A stretch of DNA of 64,000 nt from positions 28,799 to 92,798 of IMG/VR virus record IMGVR_UViG_3300025141_000047. One strand, written 5' to 3'. Made by a program: the position numbers and the translations under genes. The notes beneath the pieces were generated by a model. The model had not been told where the DNA came from. It saw nothing but the letters and a program-made list of their open reading frames with translations, and made no database searches. Of this stretch, positions 44,769 to 53,951 are shown piece by piece; within the stretch, counting starts at the first letter, position 1; each line of letters starts with the position of its first letter. This stretch comes from a virus.

Positions 44769-47059
44769 AATAAAGTGCGTTGCGCTGGCTGAGGATTCTT
44801 TGCACGTTCCCATGCTGATTGGAATGCGTCTTGATCAATGTTCGCCATAGCCATAAGTTCTCCAACCGTTCCTCTTGTGTTTGGATCGGAACTTGAAAGG
44901 TCTTTTCGACCCAATTCATGGATTGTAAATCCAGCATCACGCAACGGTTCAACAATTGAAGGGTGCATTGAATTGAAAACCGTAGTCGGAATGCCCCTGT
45001 TCTTTGCATCAATCATTTGTTGAATGAGCCGTTCTTGCTCATCCTTTCCAAAGAAACCATGTGCGCCCTCTTCACCAAAGTAAGGAGGGTCAAATGTCAA
45101 TAGGTTCTTGTCGGCTTTCATTTGGTCTTTGATGTCGTCATAGAACTCAAAGGCATTACCTGTTCTCCAATCCCAGTCTTTCATAGCATCATGCCAGGGT
45201 GTGAAATCATGTTCCCCGACCCCCCCTCGAATTGGAGTTGGTCGGAAAGCGTTGCCCCCTGGTTGAATACGGCCTTTGTATCGGTCTTTTTCAGGGTCGT
45301 AAAATCCAGCATCCTTCATTTGTTGGAAAAATGAACCTGCTAATTCTTCATCTTCGGGGATATGTTGCTTTGAACGTGTAGTTCCTGGTGGAGTTGAATA
45401 TGGATTATCCCATGAAGGCATTTCTTTTCCTTTGCCGTATCGAACCAAACTGTTGAAGCCAGTCAATTGAAGCATATAGAAAATCTCAGCCATTTTATCA
45501 TACTCTTCGGGAGTTGCAGTTCCACTTGCTGCCTTTTCCCTCAATCCAGCGTATTGATTGCGGAGATTGTAAAAATGTGCTGGAATAAAAGTTCTGTTGC
45601 CTTCACCGAAACGATTCTTCATCTCTTCCGTCATTGTTCCGATATTCATTTGACCTAATGTTGGATGAGGGATTGTGATTGGTTCGCCCACCCCCACATT
45701 GTATTGTTCAGGGTCTATTTTCATTGGTTCTCGGATGATTCTTCGCATTAAATTGCCTATATCTGGGTTTATGTCGTTAATGATTGCTCTTGATGGTTTA
45801 AACCCCAATGAGAGTCCTCCACCACCACCGAATGTTTCAATCATTTCACGATCTCCAAGCGTTTCACGCAATGCGCCCATTATTTGGGAATACATGGGAT
45901 TGTTTTTGACTCCTTGAAGTCGAAACGCCGTAGGTAATGCTTGCCTTCGGCTAAAATCGCCAGACGATGGATGCGGCATCTTTTCAAGACTCATTTCATC
46001 TCGTATTTGTATGCTCTCTAAAGCCCTGCGGATAACATCGCCAGATAAAGCAGCATCCCATGATTCAAGACCTGCATTTGTCAAATCACGTGGATCGAAG
46101 TAAATTCCATGTGTTCCTGTGGTGATTCCACGTGATAATGCAGGGCGTAAATCCCCTGTAATGCTCATTGGAACTGGAACCCCTTCAAATCGGTGTCCTG
46201 ATGGATCAACATATTCCAAATAACGGCCTCCGCCTTGTTGTATGCTATCTCTCACCCTATCTGGTGCTTCATTTTGAGCAAACTGCAAAGGTATTTTCAA
46301 CAATGGATCAACTGAACCAGATACTTTGTAGTCAAGCGGCTCACGCCAGGGATGCCCTGCATCGACACGATACCTTCTATTATCAAATTGGAATCTCTTT
46401 CTTCCAAGAGAACGGTCTTTGATGTCATAAACGTCATACCCAAATCGAGGGGCTTCAATCAATTGCCCACCTGCATTCCAAGAAACTTGGGCATCGCCGT
46501 ATGGATTGCGATCCAAAACAATTTCTTGATTCATCCCTAAAATCTCTTGAGGACTACGCTTTCCTTCTATCAAGTCCATGAGTTCTTGATGTTCTAAATT
46601 TCCTCTCGACCATAGGTGTTCAGTTCGTTGTGGGTTTTTTCTTGGGTCTTTTTCCCTCAACACATACGCATTTTTTTGGGCGTTCCTACTCACGTCAAAA
46701 TGAGGGTCACGGAGAGGTAAAAAATTAGAGATTGATGTTAAACTATCCCCTATTTTCGGAAAGTTCCTTTTTACTGTCAAAACGCCTGTATCTCGCCTAA
46801 TATCTCCACTTGGCAAGCGACCAGGTGATATATGACCTGCATTCGCTAAATTTCTAAATGCCGATATGTTGAATGGTCGTTCCTTTTTATCGCCAGAAGG
46901 ATAATTGCGCCAATCTTCACGGAAAGTGTTTAATTGACCTTTCATGTTCTCAAGAGGATATGCGTTCACGCCATCTAATGAAATCGTTCCTAATTCTGGC
47001 CGATCTCGCTTTTGAGTATCGAGGCTATCCCACCACGCCTTCTCGAATATGTCCGACAT
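44765..47059 (-). CDS. Leader-tagged D12-class adenine DNA methyltransferase, 764 aa
   Basis: Leader MSDIFEKAWWDSL (F5, W9) opens the protein. Residues 20-370 are an unrecognised N-terminal region. From about residue 380 there is a Dam/D12-type N6-adenine methyltransferase: ETFGGGGGLSLGF (residues 408-420, SAM-binding motif I), INDINPDI (428-435) and the catalytic DPPY at 657-660, with a region of about 230 residues between them that would include the target-recognition domain. It would methylate adenine in viral or host DNA. The ATG overlaps the upstream TAA (TAATG) after GGAGGGGG. It is the last gene of the leftward accessory unit. Confidence 0.85.
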   Translation of the reverse strand: MSDIFEKAWWDSLDTQKRDRPELGTISLDGVNAYPLENMKGQLNTFREDWRNYPSGDKKERPFNISAFRNLANAGHISPGRLPSGDIRRDTGVLTVKRNFPKIGDSLTSISNFLPLRDPHFDVSRNAQKNAYVLREKDPRKNPQRTEHLWSRGNLEHQELMDLIEGKRSPQEILGMNQEIVLDRNPYGDAQVSWNAGGQLIEAPRFGYDVYDIKDRSLGRKRFQFDNRRYRVDAGHPWREPLDYKVSGSVDPLLKIPLQFAQNEAPDRVRDSIQQGGGRYLEYVDPSGHRFEGVPVPMSITGDLRPALSRGITTGTHGIYFDPRDLTNAGLESWDAALSGDVIRRALESIQIRDEMSLEKMPHPSSGDFSRRQALPTAFRLQGVKNNPMYSQIMGALRETLGDREMIETFGGGGGLSLGFKPSRAIINDINPDIGNLMRRIIREPMKIDPEQYNVGVGEPITIPHPTLGQMNIGTMTEEMKNRFGEGNRTFIPAHFYNLRNQYAGLREKAASGTATPEEYDKMAEIFYMLQLTGFNSLVRYGKGKEMPSWDNPYSTPPGTTRSKQHIPEDEELAGSFFQQMKDAGFYDPEKDRYKGRIQPGGNAFRPTPIRGGVGEHDFTPWHDAMKDWDWRTGNAFEFYDDIKDQMKADKNLLTFDPPYFGEEGAHGFFGKDEQERLIQQMIDAKNRGIPTTVFNSMHPSIVEPLRDAGFTIHELGRKDLSSSDPNTRGTVGELMAMANIDQDAFQSAWERAKNPQPAQRTLF

Positions 47060-48183
47060 TATGCCCCCTCCCCTCGATTAAGCCTTATTTTCCCAACCTG
47101 TGGTTTGTTGATATATGAAACATTAGGAACATCACCATCCATACAGGCCAAGCAATTTGCGCTCTCTTCTGGACCGTATGTTGCGTTTGGAACGCAAGCC
47201 TTTGCCGATGAATTGGGGTCATCTTTCGGACAAAAATGCGTATCTCCAACTATTGCTGAATCAGGCAACATTCCCGTATTGACAAGCCATTCATCCCATA
47301 CTTCTGATCTCAATGTTTGAGGATGGTCTAAGACCCTGCGCTGTCCTGGATTCAAAACTCCGTGTTCTCCAACAACATTTCGATTCCATTCATCATCAAT
47401 CGTTTGATTCCTAAACGGCATTGACATTCTTAATCTAACATTTGGAGGCAACGCATCATGAGCATAACCTCTTGCTGACAAGACTTTATTCACCATTCCA
47501 AACTCTCTTGTTGGAATCCAATGAATCACGTCTGGATTCAAAGTCGCCATATCAAGAAGCATAGCCAAATGTTCAGGTGAATGCAAATCTCCCGAATCAA
47601 ACATACGGAATACGGGATAGCCGTTATGTGATTCTGTGGGGATCTGTGAAGCCAATTGAGAATGATAACCGATAGGGTCTTGCAGCATATCATTGTAAGC
47701 CTTTAATTGATTTCGAGTCGCATTGTTGTTATTGTAGGTGAATCCCTCAGCATAGCACCCATAGCAAGTTGAATCTCTTTTGTCTTTCAAATGTTTTCCA
47801 GTCGCACATAGTTCCGTTGGATATGATGTTGAGCGTGAAGGCATTGTTGTTGTTTCAGCCAAATAAACAGGCAAACGTCTATCCGAATCCCCCATTGGAT
47901 TGCTAAAATCAATGTTAGGAAGGTTTCTTGTTGCGTGGTGTTCCGCCAACAGGTTTTGATTCAAAGGATAATTCATTTTGACCTTACGAAGATCGGTCAT
48001 TTTTCTTTCGCCTTCGGGCGAATTGATGTAATTTTGAACTTCAATACCGCCCTTTGGGAACTTTTCAGGGGCATAAAGCAACTCATTCCACGTGAAATCC
48101 ATTGGGTCAATTTGCTTTTGACCTCTTGGACCGTCAATCAAAGGCATTTTTAACAATGACCAAACGGTTTCAAAGGCTTGCAT
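47059..48183 (-). CDS. Leader-tagged GP88-family protein, 374 aa
   Basis: The ATG at 48183 is preferred over a TTG at 48192. The leader reads MQAFETVWSLLKMP (F4, W8, K12). The body resembles the phage gene product 88 family: LPVYLAETTTMPSRS, then a cysteine cluster C126, C140, C143 (..CATGKHLKD..STCYGCYAEG), a conserved FRMFDSGDLHS segment and a second cluster near the end (HFCPKD..KACVPN..NCLACMDGD). The function of GP88 proteins is unknown; the cysteine arrangement suggests metal or Fe-S binding. This match is from memory of the family and deserves a profile search. Confidence 0.65.
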   Translation of the reverse strand: MQAFETVWSLLKMPLIDGPRGQKQIDPMDFTWNELLYAPEKFPKGGIEVQNYINSPEGERKMTDLRKVKMNYPLNQNLLAEHHATRNLPNIDFSNPMGDSDRRLPVYLAETTTMPSRSTSYPTELCATGKHLKDKRDSTCYGCYAEGFTYNNNNATRNQLKAYNDMLQDPIGYHSQLASQIPTESHNGYPVFRMFDSGDLHSPEHLAMLLDMATLNPDVIHWIPTREFGMVNKVLSARGYAHDALPPNVRLRMSMPFRNQTIDDEWNRNVVGEHGVLNPGQRRVLDHPQTLRSEVWDEWLVNTGMLPDSAIVGDTHFCPKDDPNSSAKACVPNATYGPEESANCLACMDGDVPNVSYINKPQVGKIRLNRGEGA

Positions 48184-48188
48184 AAATC

Positions 48189-48533
48189 TCAATCCTTCTT
48201 CACTTTAGCATGAAGCCGCCTAAGCGTTTCACTTTGGAGGTTTGCTGGCTTTCTGGTTGCAGGTTTCTTTGGAGGCTCATTCCCCTTTGCCCTCGCAATC
48301 ATACGATCCATCGTTGAATTTCCAGTTGGGTTGTCTTTCTTTGGTTTTTCAGTGGCCTTATTTTCCTTTGGCTTATTTATTTCAGCCATATTATCATCAA
48401 CTGCCGCATCAATATCCTTGTTGCGGTCACTTTCATTCCACCATGCTTCTTTAGCGAGTAAATCCCATACACGGTCAAAGCATTCGCCAGCCATGTGATC
48501 GGCAAAGCGACTTTGGCTATCAATTTGACTCAT
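48189..48533 (-). CDS. Leader-tagged small basic protein, 114 aa
   Basis: The leader is at residues 17-30: ECFDRVWDLLAKEAWW (F19, W23, K28). An ATG at 48494 would place it at the N-terminus as in the other genes; the ATG at 48533 overlaps the upstream stop (ATGA). The rest is disordered and rich in Lys, Pro, Asn and Glu (EKPKKDNPTGNS), with a basic end (ETLRRLHAKVKKD). It has no enzyme domain. It may be an internal, DNA-associated packaged protein, or an adaptor. Confidence 0.55.
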   Translation of the reverse strand: MSQIDSQSRFADHMAGECFDRVWDLLAKEAWWNESDRNKDIDAAVDDNMAEINKPKENKATEKPKKDNPTGNSTMDRMIARAKGNEPPKKPATRKPANLQSETLRRLHAKVKKD

Positions 48534-49864
48534 CTAAAGTCGTCAAGAAGAGTCTTTTGTTGATTTGAGCCGAGAATCCCACGACCTATTGCATTTGATA
48601 CTGAACCGTGAACAACATTCCCAATCATTTGATCAAGCGCATTTATTCTTTTCCCTGATGAGGCTATGTAAGGAGATGCTGACATAGCCGATGAAATATC
48701 ATAATCGGGGCGAATGCCTTGAATCATCATTACTTCTTGTGGAGTTAATTTACGATTGTAGGCGAGGGTGGGCATATTGTGAGTAATTCCTGTCACATGA
48801 GAAGTTATTGGTTTTCGATGTTGGAATGTGGTCGGCAAACCTGTTTTTTTGCTTGTTGCGTTTAAATCATGCCATTGTGGATATTCGCCCTTGTGTTTTC
48901 CAGTTCCAGGATTTGTCCCGCCCGATTGAGATATGAAACTTGTATTCATGAGGTATTCTGCAACTTCTGGGCTGATGTTTCCCTGTGCAAGCATCCCATC
49001 AATCACGGCTTTCCTTTGTGGCTTATTTTCTTGCTCATCACGTTCAAGGTGCGGCAAATAATCCAAAACGCTTGGACTCATTTTTGTCCCAGGTATTGGT
49101 TTGCGATCACGATGATAATGCGTTGGTTCGGCTTTCCAACCTTCGCCAATGAATGTTCGGCCTCTTGTTGAAGGTGCGCCAAAATTGATTGCATCCAATT
49201 TAGGATGGTTGCGAAGCAATTGCATTACACGCTTTTGAAACGGTTTGCTCACATAAGGTTCAAGCAAATGTGGGTTTTCTTGAATGAATTTTGCTACTGC
49301 TGGTGCTTCTTCAAGCGACCATGATTGAAGGTCAATGTCTGGGTGCTTCATCATCTGTTCAACGGTGTAAAGTGCGTTTCCGATCATTGGGAATGCCGAC
49401 ATACGACTTTCATGAATTTCTTCATCTGTTTTACCTGCTGGTCCAGTCCTTCTTTGGGCATTTGTGAATGCTTGACAAGGAGGTGAGGCGTGATAATGGA
49501 TTTTGCGACCTTGTGATAAGTCGGCGTATTGTTCGACTAAATCATCAGGATGAAGCATACCTTGTTCTGTTCCGATATAGCCCTCAATGATTTTTCCATC
49601 ATGGTTTGCTCGCCTTACATCATTTGCTGCTCTCCATGCTTCAACCGATGCTAATGTTGGAATCCCTGCTCTCGATAGCCCCTCATCCATGCCGCCCATC
49701 CCTGCAAACTCCGTAAAAGCCCCCCAGTCATTACGCATTGGCATTTGAGGGAAACGTCTGTCAAAATCAGCCCTCATCTGTTGTAAATCCCAATCTGTGG
49801 GGGCTTTCATGAGCATAGATGACCAAGCCTCCTGAAATAAAGGCTCGCTCATAGTTGTCTGCAT
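48530..49864 (-). CDS. Leader-tagged C5-cytosine DNA methyltransferase, 444 aa
   Basis: The start is the ATG at 49864 (an ATG at 49852 also fits); the frame could be extended to a TTG at 49933. Leader residues are LFQEAWSSMLMK (F10, W14, K20). Motif I is FTEFAGMGGMDEGL (residues 50-62). Motif IV is ASPPCQAFT with the catalytic Cys130. Motif VIII/IX-like RKLTPQEVMMIQGIRPDY and motif X-like GNVVHGSVSNAIGRGI are near the C-terminus. This is the family order of m5C methyltransferases, here with the leader added in front. A target-recognition region lies between residues 250 and 370. Confidence 0.85.
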   Translation of the reverse strand: MQTTMSEPLFQEAWSSMLMKAPTDWDLQQMRADFDRRFPQMPMRNDWGAFTEFAGMGGMDEGLSRAGIPTLASVEAWRAANDVRRANHDGKIIEGYIGTEQGMLHPDDLVEQYADLSQGRKIHYHASPPCQAFTNAQRRTGPAGKTDEEIHESRMSAFPMIGNALYTVEQMMKHPDIDLQSWSLEEAPAVAKFIQENPHLLEPYVSKPFQKRVMQLLRNHPKLDAINFGAPSTRGRTFIGEGWKAEPTHYHRDRKPIPGTKMSPSVLDYLPHLERDEQENKPQRKAVIDGMLAQGNISPEVAEYLMNTSFISQSGGTNPGTGKHKGEYPQWHDLNATSKKTGLPTTFQHRKPITSHVTGITHNMPTLAYNRKLTPQEVMMIQGIRPDYDISSAMSASPYIASSGKRINALDQMIGNVVHGSVSNAIGRGILGSNQQKTLLDDFR

Positions 49865-49936
49865 AATCGCCCCAGATAAAAGCCTATCCCTTTCATCAGG
49901 TGGATGGAGAGGCTTTAATAACAAAACACTCAAGAT

Positions 49937-50035
49937 TCAAAATGGCGGCAACCATCCCTCCTGTTTCACTTTGTAATTCTCACGAATAACTTCTCGGAGT
50001 TGGGCTTCCGACAACTTTTGGTTGCCGCCACCCAT
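49937..50035 (-). CDS. Possible 32-residue peptide
   Basis: A short frame (ATG 50035, stop at 49937) fills the gap between two larger genes: MGGGNQKLSEAQLREVIREN then YKVKQEGWLPPF. It starts two bases after the upstream stop, has a GAGG site 13 bases upstream, and forms one amphipathic helix (SEAQLREVIRENYK). It may be a small helix peptide or just non-coding sequence. Confidence 0.35.
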   Translation of the reverse strand: MGGGNQKLSEAQLREVIRENYKVKQEGWLPPF

Positions 50036-50037
50036 TT

Positions 50038-51558
50038 TCAAGCGAGATCCTCATCGAAGTCTATTCCATCCCAGGCATCTTTGTCTAAATTGTGAACACG
50101 TTCTAACATCTCAGCAGGTGTAAGATCGTTAATTGAGCGACCATCTCCGACACCTTTCCAATTAGCGATTGCATCCAAATCATCAAAGTGCCTCAAACTC
50201 ATGAATTGATTGTTCCTTATTGCTGAATCGCCCGTTGATGAGTCGGTTGCCCATCTCGTTTTGGGATTGCCGCAACCGACACATGGAGGGGCTAAAACAT
50301 CTGACCCCCTATTGCCTATGCCTCTTAAGGGTCGCATGGTGAGGGGGTCAATGTTCATTTCAACACGACCCATTTTGTTGTTTTCACCTAACACGCCAAA
50401 CCATTGTTTAGGATCCCCTGCAAAAGAAGGATTCCAAACTCCTATGCCTTCGCTTCCTTCAAATTGATACCCCCTGCATTTCGGGCAAAACACATCATGT
50501 GGTGGCTTGCCACCGTCAATCACCGTAGGTATTTTTCTTTGAGTTCTTGCCACAAAATCCCTATCCAGCATCATTTCAGGGAATAACTCAGGATATTTTT
50601 TTGCATTCTCTCTTTGGTTTATGAATCCATAAGGTCCACCCTCAAGCGGAGAAGTTCGGGCGAGCCGATCTCCATAGAACGGTAGGATTCCATAACCCTC
50701 TTCATCCCATATATCCCCTGCATCGGAACGGAGATCATACATCATGCTATCATAAGGCTTGCTTGCATCGGGGCAGTATTCCTTTCTTCCATCCTCCGAG
50801 ATTATGCAACGCTCACACACTTCTTTGTCGGGGTGTTCTTCGGTGGTGATTCTTGGGTAATAGTGGTAATTTTTGTTGCCAAAAATAGGCGCATCTCTTG
50901 GTTTGACCATCTTTTGTCGTTCCACATACGGTTCTCCGCCCCTATCGGTGTAAGTCCGATCCTCCCATCTTTCGCCAACCCCTGCATCCCTTCTTCGACC
51001 TGTGATTGGATGCCAGGGTCCAGAATAAGTTCCTGGTGCGACTTTGTATGTTTTCCCATCATCGTCTATGAACTCATCATTTTTTGGGCGATCCCACGAC
51101 CATTCAAGACCTTCTGGGGTCAAAGAAGGGGGGTGTAATCCATCAGGGGCGTTGCTACATGGTCTTTGACTTGCACCTAATCGGTGAGTCATCCCTTCGT
51201 ATTCATCATCGCCTGATGAATGAAATGTCATGAGATTTTCCGATTTTTCCCTGTTTCTTGCGTAAGGTTCGTATTTTTTGTCATATTCAATGATTTTATC
51301 AATTTGTTCAGGGGTGAATTGATGCCCAAAATATGTTTTGCCTTTGCGGTATTTATCCATTATCAATTCATTATATCCCTTATCGGCAAACCGATCCAAT
51401 ATCGAAAGGACAATTGGGTGTTGTGTTCTCCTTGTTTTTTCATACATTGCTTGAGGGAAGGATTGCGTTTCAAACTGGTGAAGTTCTTCGGGCAGCGTTT
51501 CAAAAACCGTTGAGTCATAATCCTTGAGCAAAACCCAAGCGGTGTCGAAAGCGGTCAT
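50038..51558 (-). CDS. Leader-tagged unknown protein with zinc-binding cysteine pairs, 506 aa
   Basis: Leader MTAFDTAWVLLKDY (F4, W8, K12). The rest is not recognised. Cysteine pairs are CERCIISEDGRKEYC (near residue 245), FCPKCRGYQ (near 365) and PPCVGCGNPKTRW (near 440), so it likely holds one or two zinc sites. The middle is rich in Gly, Tyr, Asp, Pro and Trp. It begins with an ATGA overlap after a GAGG site. The putative function is a packaged protein of unknown activity. Confidence 0.6.
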   Translation of the reverse strand: MTAFDTAWVLLKDYDSTVFETLPEELHQFETQSFPQAMYEKTRRTQHPIVLSILDRFADKGYNELIMDKYRKGKTYFGHQFTPEQIDKIIEYDKKYEPYARNREKSENLMTFHSSGDDEYEGMTHRLGASQRPCSNAPDGLHPPSLTPEGLEWSWDRPKNDEFIDDDGKTYKVAPGTYSGPWHPITGRRRDAGVGERWEDRTYTDRGGEPYVERQKMVKPRDAPIFGNKNYHYYPRITTEEHPDKEVCERCIISEDGRKEYCPDASKPYDSMMYDLRSDAGDIWDEEGYGILPFYGDRLARTSPLEGGPYGFINQRENAKKYPELFPEMMLDRDFVARTQRKIPTVIDGGKPPHDVFCPKCRGYQFEGSEGIGVWNPSFAGDPKQWFGVLGENNKMGRVEMNIDPLTMRPLRGIGNRGSDVLAPPCVGCGNPKTRWATDSSTGDSAIRNNQFMSLRHFDDLDAIANWKGVGDGRSINDLTPAEMLERVHNLDKDAWDGIDFDEDLA

Positions 51559-52034
51559 ATCAAGTCATCCTCGCTTACTTTGGAATTAGGTCTTGTCAAT
51601 TCACCACTTTCAAGCCTTTTCATGGCTTCTTCAACTGGTTTTCCCCTAAACGTGCGTCTTGTTGATCGGGTTTCATCCTTTGTTGATTGAAGTTCATGCC
51701 TTTCTTTCATCTCAGGGTCGGCAGCCCAATTTTCTTTTCGCTTTTCTTGATCACGTGCTATCCGTCTTGCATTCTCTTCCGAGCCTGGTTCATAAGTTCT
51801 CAAAGCATTCTTTTCACGTTGCTTCATTCGAGATGCTTCATTCGCCCAATAATGAACAACACCACGACTTACTGGTATTCCTTCCTCGTTAAACAAACGC
51901 CATATTGCCGCTTGGCTCATCCCTTCGGATGCAAGTTGAGCAATACGCTTAATGTCCTCTTCGGTGAGCGTGTATCTCCGATCTGCTGCTGGCATTTTCA
52001 TCAAGTCCCAAGCGGTGTCAAAGGCGTTCACCAT
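51555..52034 (-). CDS. Leader-tagged helix-turn-helix protein, 159 aa
   Basis: Leader MVNAFDTAWDLMKMP (F5, W9, K13). Residues 22-65 contain a likely helix-turn-helix (TEEDIKRIAQLASEGMSQAA then IWRLFNEEGIPVSRGVVHYW), resembling resolvase or transposase-type recognition helices. The C-terminal half is strongly charged and helical. It begins inside the end of the upstream ART-like gene (overlap 7 bases). If it is packaged like the enzymes, it would be a DNA-binding protein delivered at the start of infection; if not, a regulator of the unit. Confidence 0.65.
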   Translation of the reverse strand: MVNAFDTAWDLMKMPAADRRYTLTEEDIKRIAQLASEGMSQAAIWRLFNEEGIPVSRGVVHYWANEASRMKQREKNALRTYEPGSEENARRIARDQEKRKENWAADPEMKERHELQSTKDETRSTRRTFRGKPVEEAMKRLESGELTRPNSKVSEDDLI

Positions 52035-52582
52035 CCCGCCTCCCTAAGTTGCTGGCGATATTCATTTAATTGGTTTTTTCGTTTTTGTTTTGCTTGTTCC
52101 CATTCAAACCAAATATCATCGGAAGCATCAAGGTCTTCCATCTCGGAGAGTTCTGCAATTGCTTGTTGTCGCCCCTGTTCAGTCATAGGCCAGCGTATCT
52201 CTTCTAAATCCATACTTGGGTATGGTCCTTGTTCGTGAATAGATATGTGCTTAGGTTCAATGCGGTGTGGATAGCCATGAGTTATTATTTCAGGAAGATT
52301 TGAAGTTGTATTCATTCGCCTGTGAGGGACAGATTCAATCCCCTCGTCTGTGATGTGTAGTATGGTTGGTGGGCTTCCAGAACGGGTCGCCTGTTTCCTC
52401 GCATGATACCTTGCCTCTTTTTCATCCCCCGCCATGAAAAAGGCAGCAGGGTTGCGTCTAAAAGAGGGGCGAGGATCTTTTTGGGCTTTTGTTCCACCAC
52501 TTAGGATCTTTTGCGCCGAAGCAAAATCGGTTCCGTGATAGGGCATTTTGAGTAAAGACCATGCGGTATCGAAGGCGGTCAT
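52028..52582 (-). CDS. Leader-tagged ADP-ribosyltransferase-like protein, 184 aa
   Basis: Leader MTAFDTAWSLLKMP (F4, W8, K12) runs directly into YHGT (Y15-H16-G17-T18). The PARP/DT-like ART fold opens with such an 'H-G-T/S' beta strand: YHGTDFASAQKILSGG, then the AFFMAGDEKEARYHARKQA helix (the 'y.s....A..ya' segment), and TILHITDEGI. I see the first and second signature regions; a clear catalytic Glu/Gln of the third is not obvious. Such proteins transfer ADP-ribose to host targets (for example T4 Alt). The start has a GGGGGAG site. Confidence 0.65.
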   Translation of the reverse strand: MTAFDTAWSLLKMPYHGTDFASAQKILSGGTKAQKDPRPSFRRNPAAFFMAGDEKEARYHARKQATRSGSPPTILHITDEGIESVPHRRMNTTSNLPEIITHGYPHRIEPKHISIHEQGPYPSMDLEEIRWPMTEQGRQQAIAELSEMEDLDASDDIWFEWEQAKQKRKNQLNEYRQQLREAGW

Positions 52583-53664
52583 GATAACTCCCCCCTTTCA
52601 TGTTGGCGCATCATCTCTTTTCGCCATTCATCAACCTTATTTGACCATTCATCCCATCGTAGCCGATCAAGTGAAATCTGCTTTGCTGCCCTTGCTCTTG
52701 GTTTTTTAGGTCCATGAATGACTTGCAGGGCTTCTGGAGGTATTGCATTGGGGGATGCCATATAACCCATCCCTTCATTCATGGAAGGATTTTTTATTGC
52801 CTCGCTTGGAAAGTGCAACAAAACAGGATCGCCCAAGTTCCTCTCATCCGAGCGTATTTTTGAATATGAAATTGCTGCGTCTGGGTCATCGGAGTAAAAG
52901 ACCAATGGCGGCAAGAATTGATTTGCTCGTTGAGGTTGGATGCCCTCTCGCATAATTTGAGGCAAAACATCGGTTGTTGTGCCGTGATACGGCATTTTCA
53001 TCAAATCCCATGATTTTTTGAATAATTCTGGGTTTGGGGCAACGGGGGAGTCGCCCCTGTAAGGGAATAATTTTGCATTGGGGTGCGCTTGAGAAAGAGC
53101 CGTAGCCATAACTTCTAACAACTCCATGCGCCTACTTATCCGTTTTGGTGTTTCATCGGGGCGACCCCAACCTGGTGCTGGACTTCTCCCAAAATCAGTA
53201 TCGTAAGCATCAAACAAAGGTTCGCCATCCCAAGCCCCTACTTGGTTTGCTGCCGTTCTTCCTTCTCCTTGAGATAATGAAGCACCATCATAAACCCGAT
53301 AATTGCCATCGTTGTCACGATATGCGAACAACTCTCCCATTGCCCCATGTAAAGCCATCTCCCTTCCCTTTTGTGGCCTACCATCCTCCCAAGCATCAGT
53401 ATAATTTTGAATAGATATGTTAATTGGAGGGTATCTTTGTTGATAGGGTTTGAGAATCGGATCTAAATGATCTGTATGTTCTGCATGAAAATCCCAATCA
53501 CTTGATGAGGTATCATCCCCTTCTTCGACCTTATCTCTCCCCCAAATCTGTTTCCGCTTCGGATGCCTCCATTCATAAGAAGGGGAATTAGGATCTAATT
53601 CCAATGAACCTGGCACTACGGGCATTTTCATCAAGTCCCAAACGTGGGTAAATGATGATGGCAT
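52579..53664 (-). CDS. Double-tagged ADP-ribosyltransferase-like fusion, 361 aa
   Basis: The ATG at 53664 is chosen; an ATG at 53682 and a longer reading to 53772 are possible. First leader MPSSFTHVWDLMKMP (F5, W9, K13). Residues 14-205 are an unrecognised acidic/polar region. A second copy, LFKKSWDLMKMP (F215, W219, K223), is followed by YHGT (226-229) and YHGTTTDVLPQIMREGIQP, then LVFYSDDPDAAISYSKIRSD, the same ART-like pattern as the neighbouring gene. It looks like a fusion of one tagged gene onto another. The C-terminal 60 residues are basic and helical. Confidence 0.65.
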   Translation of the reverse strand: MPSSFTHVWDLMKMPVVPGSLELDPNSPSYEWRHPKRKQIWGRDKVEEGDDTSSSDWDFHAEHTDHLDPILKPYQQRYPPINISIQNYTDAWEDGRPQKGREMALHGAMGELFAYRDNDGNYRVYDGASLSQGEGRTAANQVGAWDGEPLFDAYDTDFGRSPAPGWGRPDETPKRISRRMELLEVMATALSQAHPNAKLFPYRGDSPVAPNPELFKKSWDLMKMPYHGTTTDVLPQIMREGIQPQRANQFLPPLVFYSDDPDAAISYSKIRSDERNLGDPVLLHFPSEAIKNPSMNEGMGYMASPNAIPPEALQVIHGPKKPRARAAKQISLDRLRWDEWSNKVDEWRKEMMRQHERGELS

Positions 53665-53703
53665 GAATGGTGCAAGCCTCATTAAAACATAAACCCATTC
53701 CCA

Positions 53704-53778
53704 CCAACAAAAAAAAAAGCGTAGGATTTCCCAGTTTAGACACGGTTCAGGGGCTTGCCCCAATCCCAACAAAAAAAA
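53704..53778 (-). terminator. Two T-runs followed by GTTGG (possible terminators)
   Basis: The plus strand reads CCAAC-A9 at 53704-53717 and CCAAC-A8 at 53766-53778, so the minus strand carries T-runs each followed by GTTGG. A third copy (A13) is at 63492-63509. T-runs act as terminators in archaea. All three copies lie in non-coding DNA. Confidence 0.4.
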
Positions 53779-53836
53779 TCTAACGAATCAACAAATGTCT
53801 TTGAAGCCGCATGATTCGATGGGTCGCAAATGGGGC

Positions 53837-53905
53837 TTAATTCCGCCCGTATATTGGCTCAATCCATACATTCGCAGCACGTTTGACAAACGCTCTCTTC
53901 GCCAT
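53837..53905 (-). CDS. Possible 22-residue basic peptide
   Basis: A frame of 22 codons (MAKRAFVKRAANVWIEPIYG then RN) starts about 40 bases after a TATA-like element, so the expected transcription start (near 53920) is about 15 bases before the ATG. No Shine-Dalgarno site is seen. It could be a real peptide, a leader or a non-coding transcript. Confidence 0.3.
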   Translation of the reverse strand: MAKRAFVKRAANVWIEPIYGRN

Positions 53906-53941
53906 AGCAAAGGCTCTTGCACATTAACTGCGAGGTTGAGG

Positions 53942-53951
53942 TTATAAATTA
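53942..53951 (-). promoter_or_regulatory. TATA-like promoter element
   Basis: The minus strand reads TAATTTATAA here, close to the archaeal TATA consensus. It stands just after the stop of the protease-like gene (53974) and upstream of a small frame and then the ART-like gene, so it may restart transcription within the accessory block. Confidence 0.4.

Noticed and set aside
53665-53772. Longer N-terminus of the double-tagged ART-like protein, with a hydrophobic stretch
   Set aside because: It translates the T-run as FFF and would be an accidental signal-like segment; the ATG at 53664 puts the leader at the N-terminus as in other genes.
53795-53947. Rightward 50-codon frame
   Set aside because: No ribosome site or promoter on that strand, and it overlaps an apparent minus-strand transcription unit.
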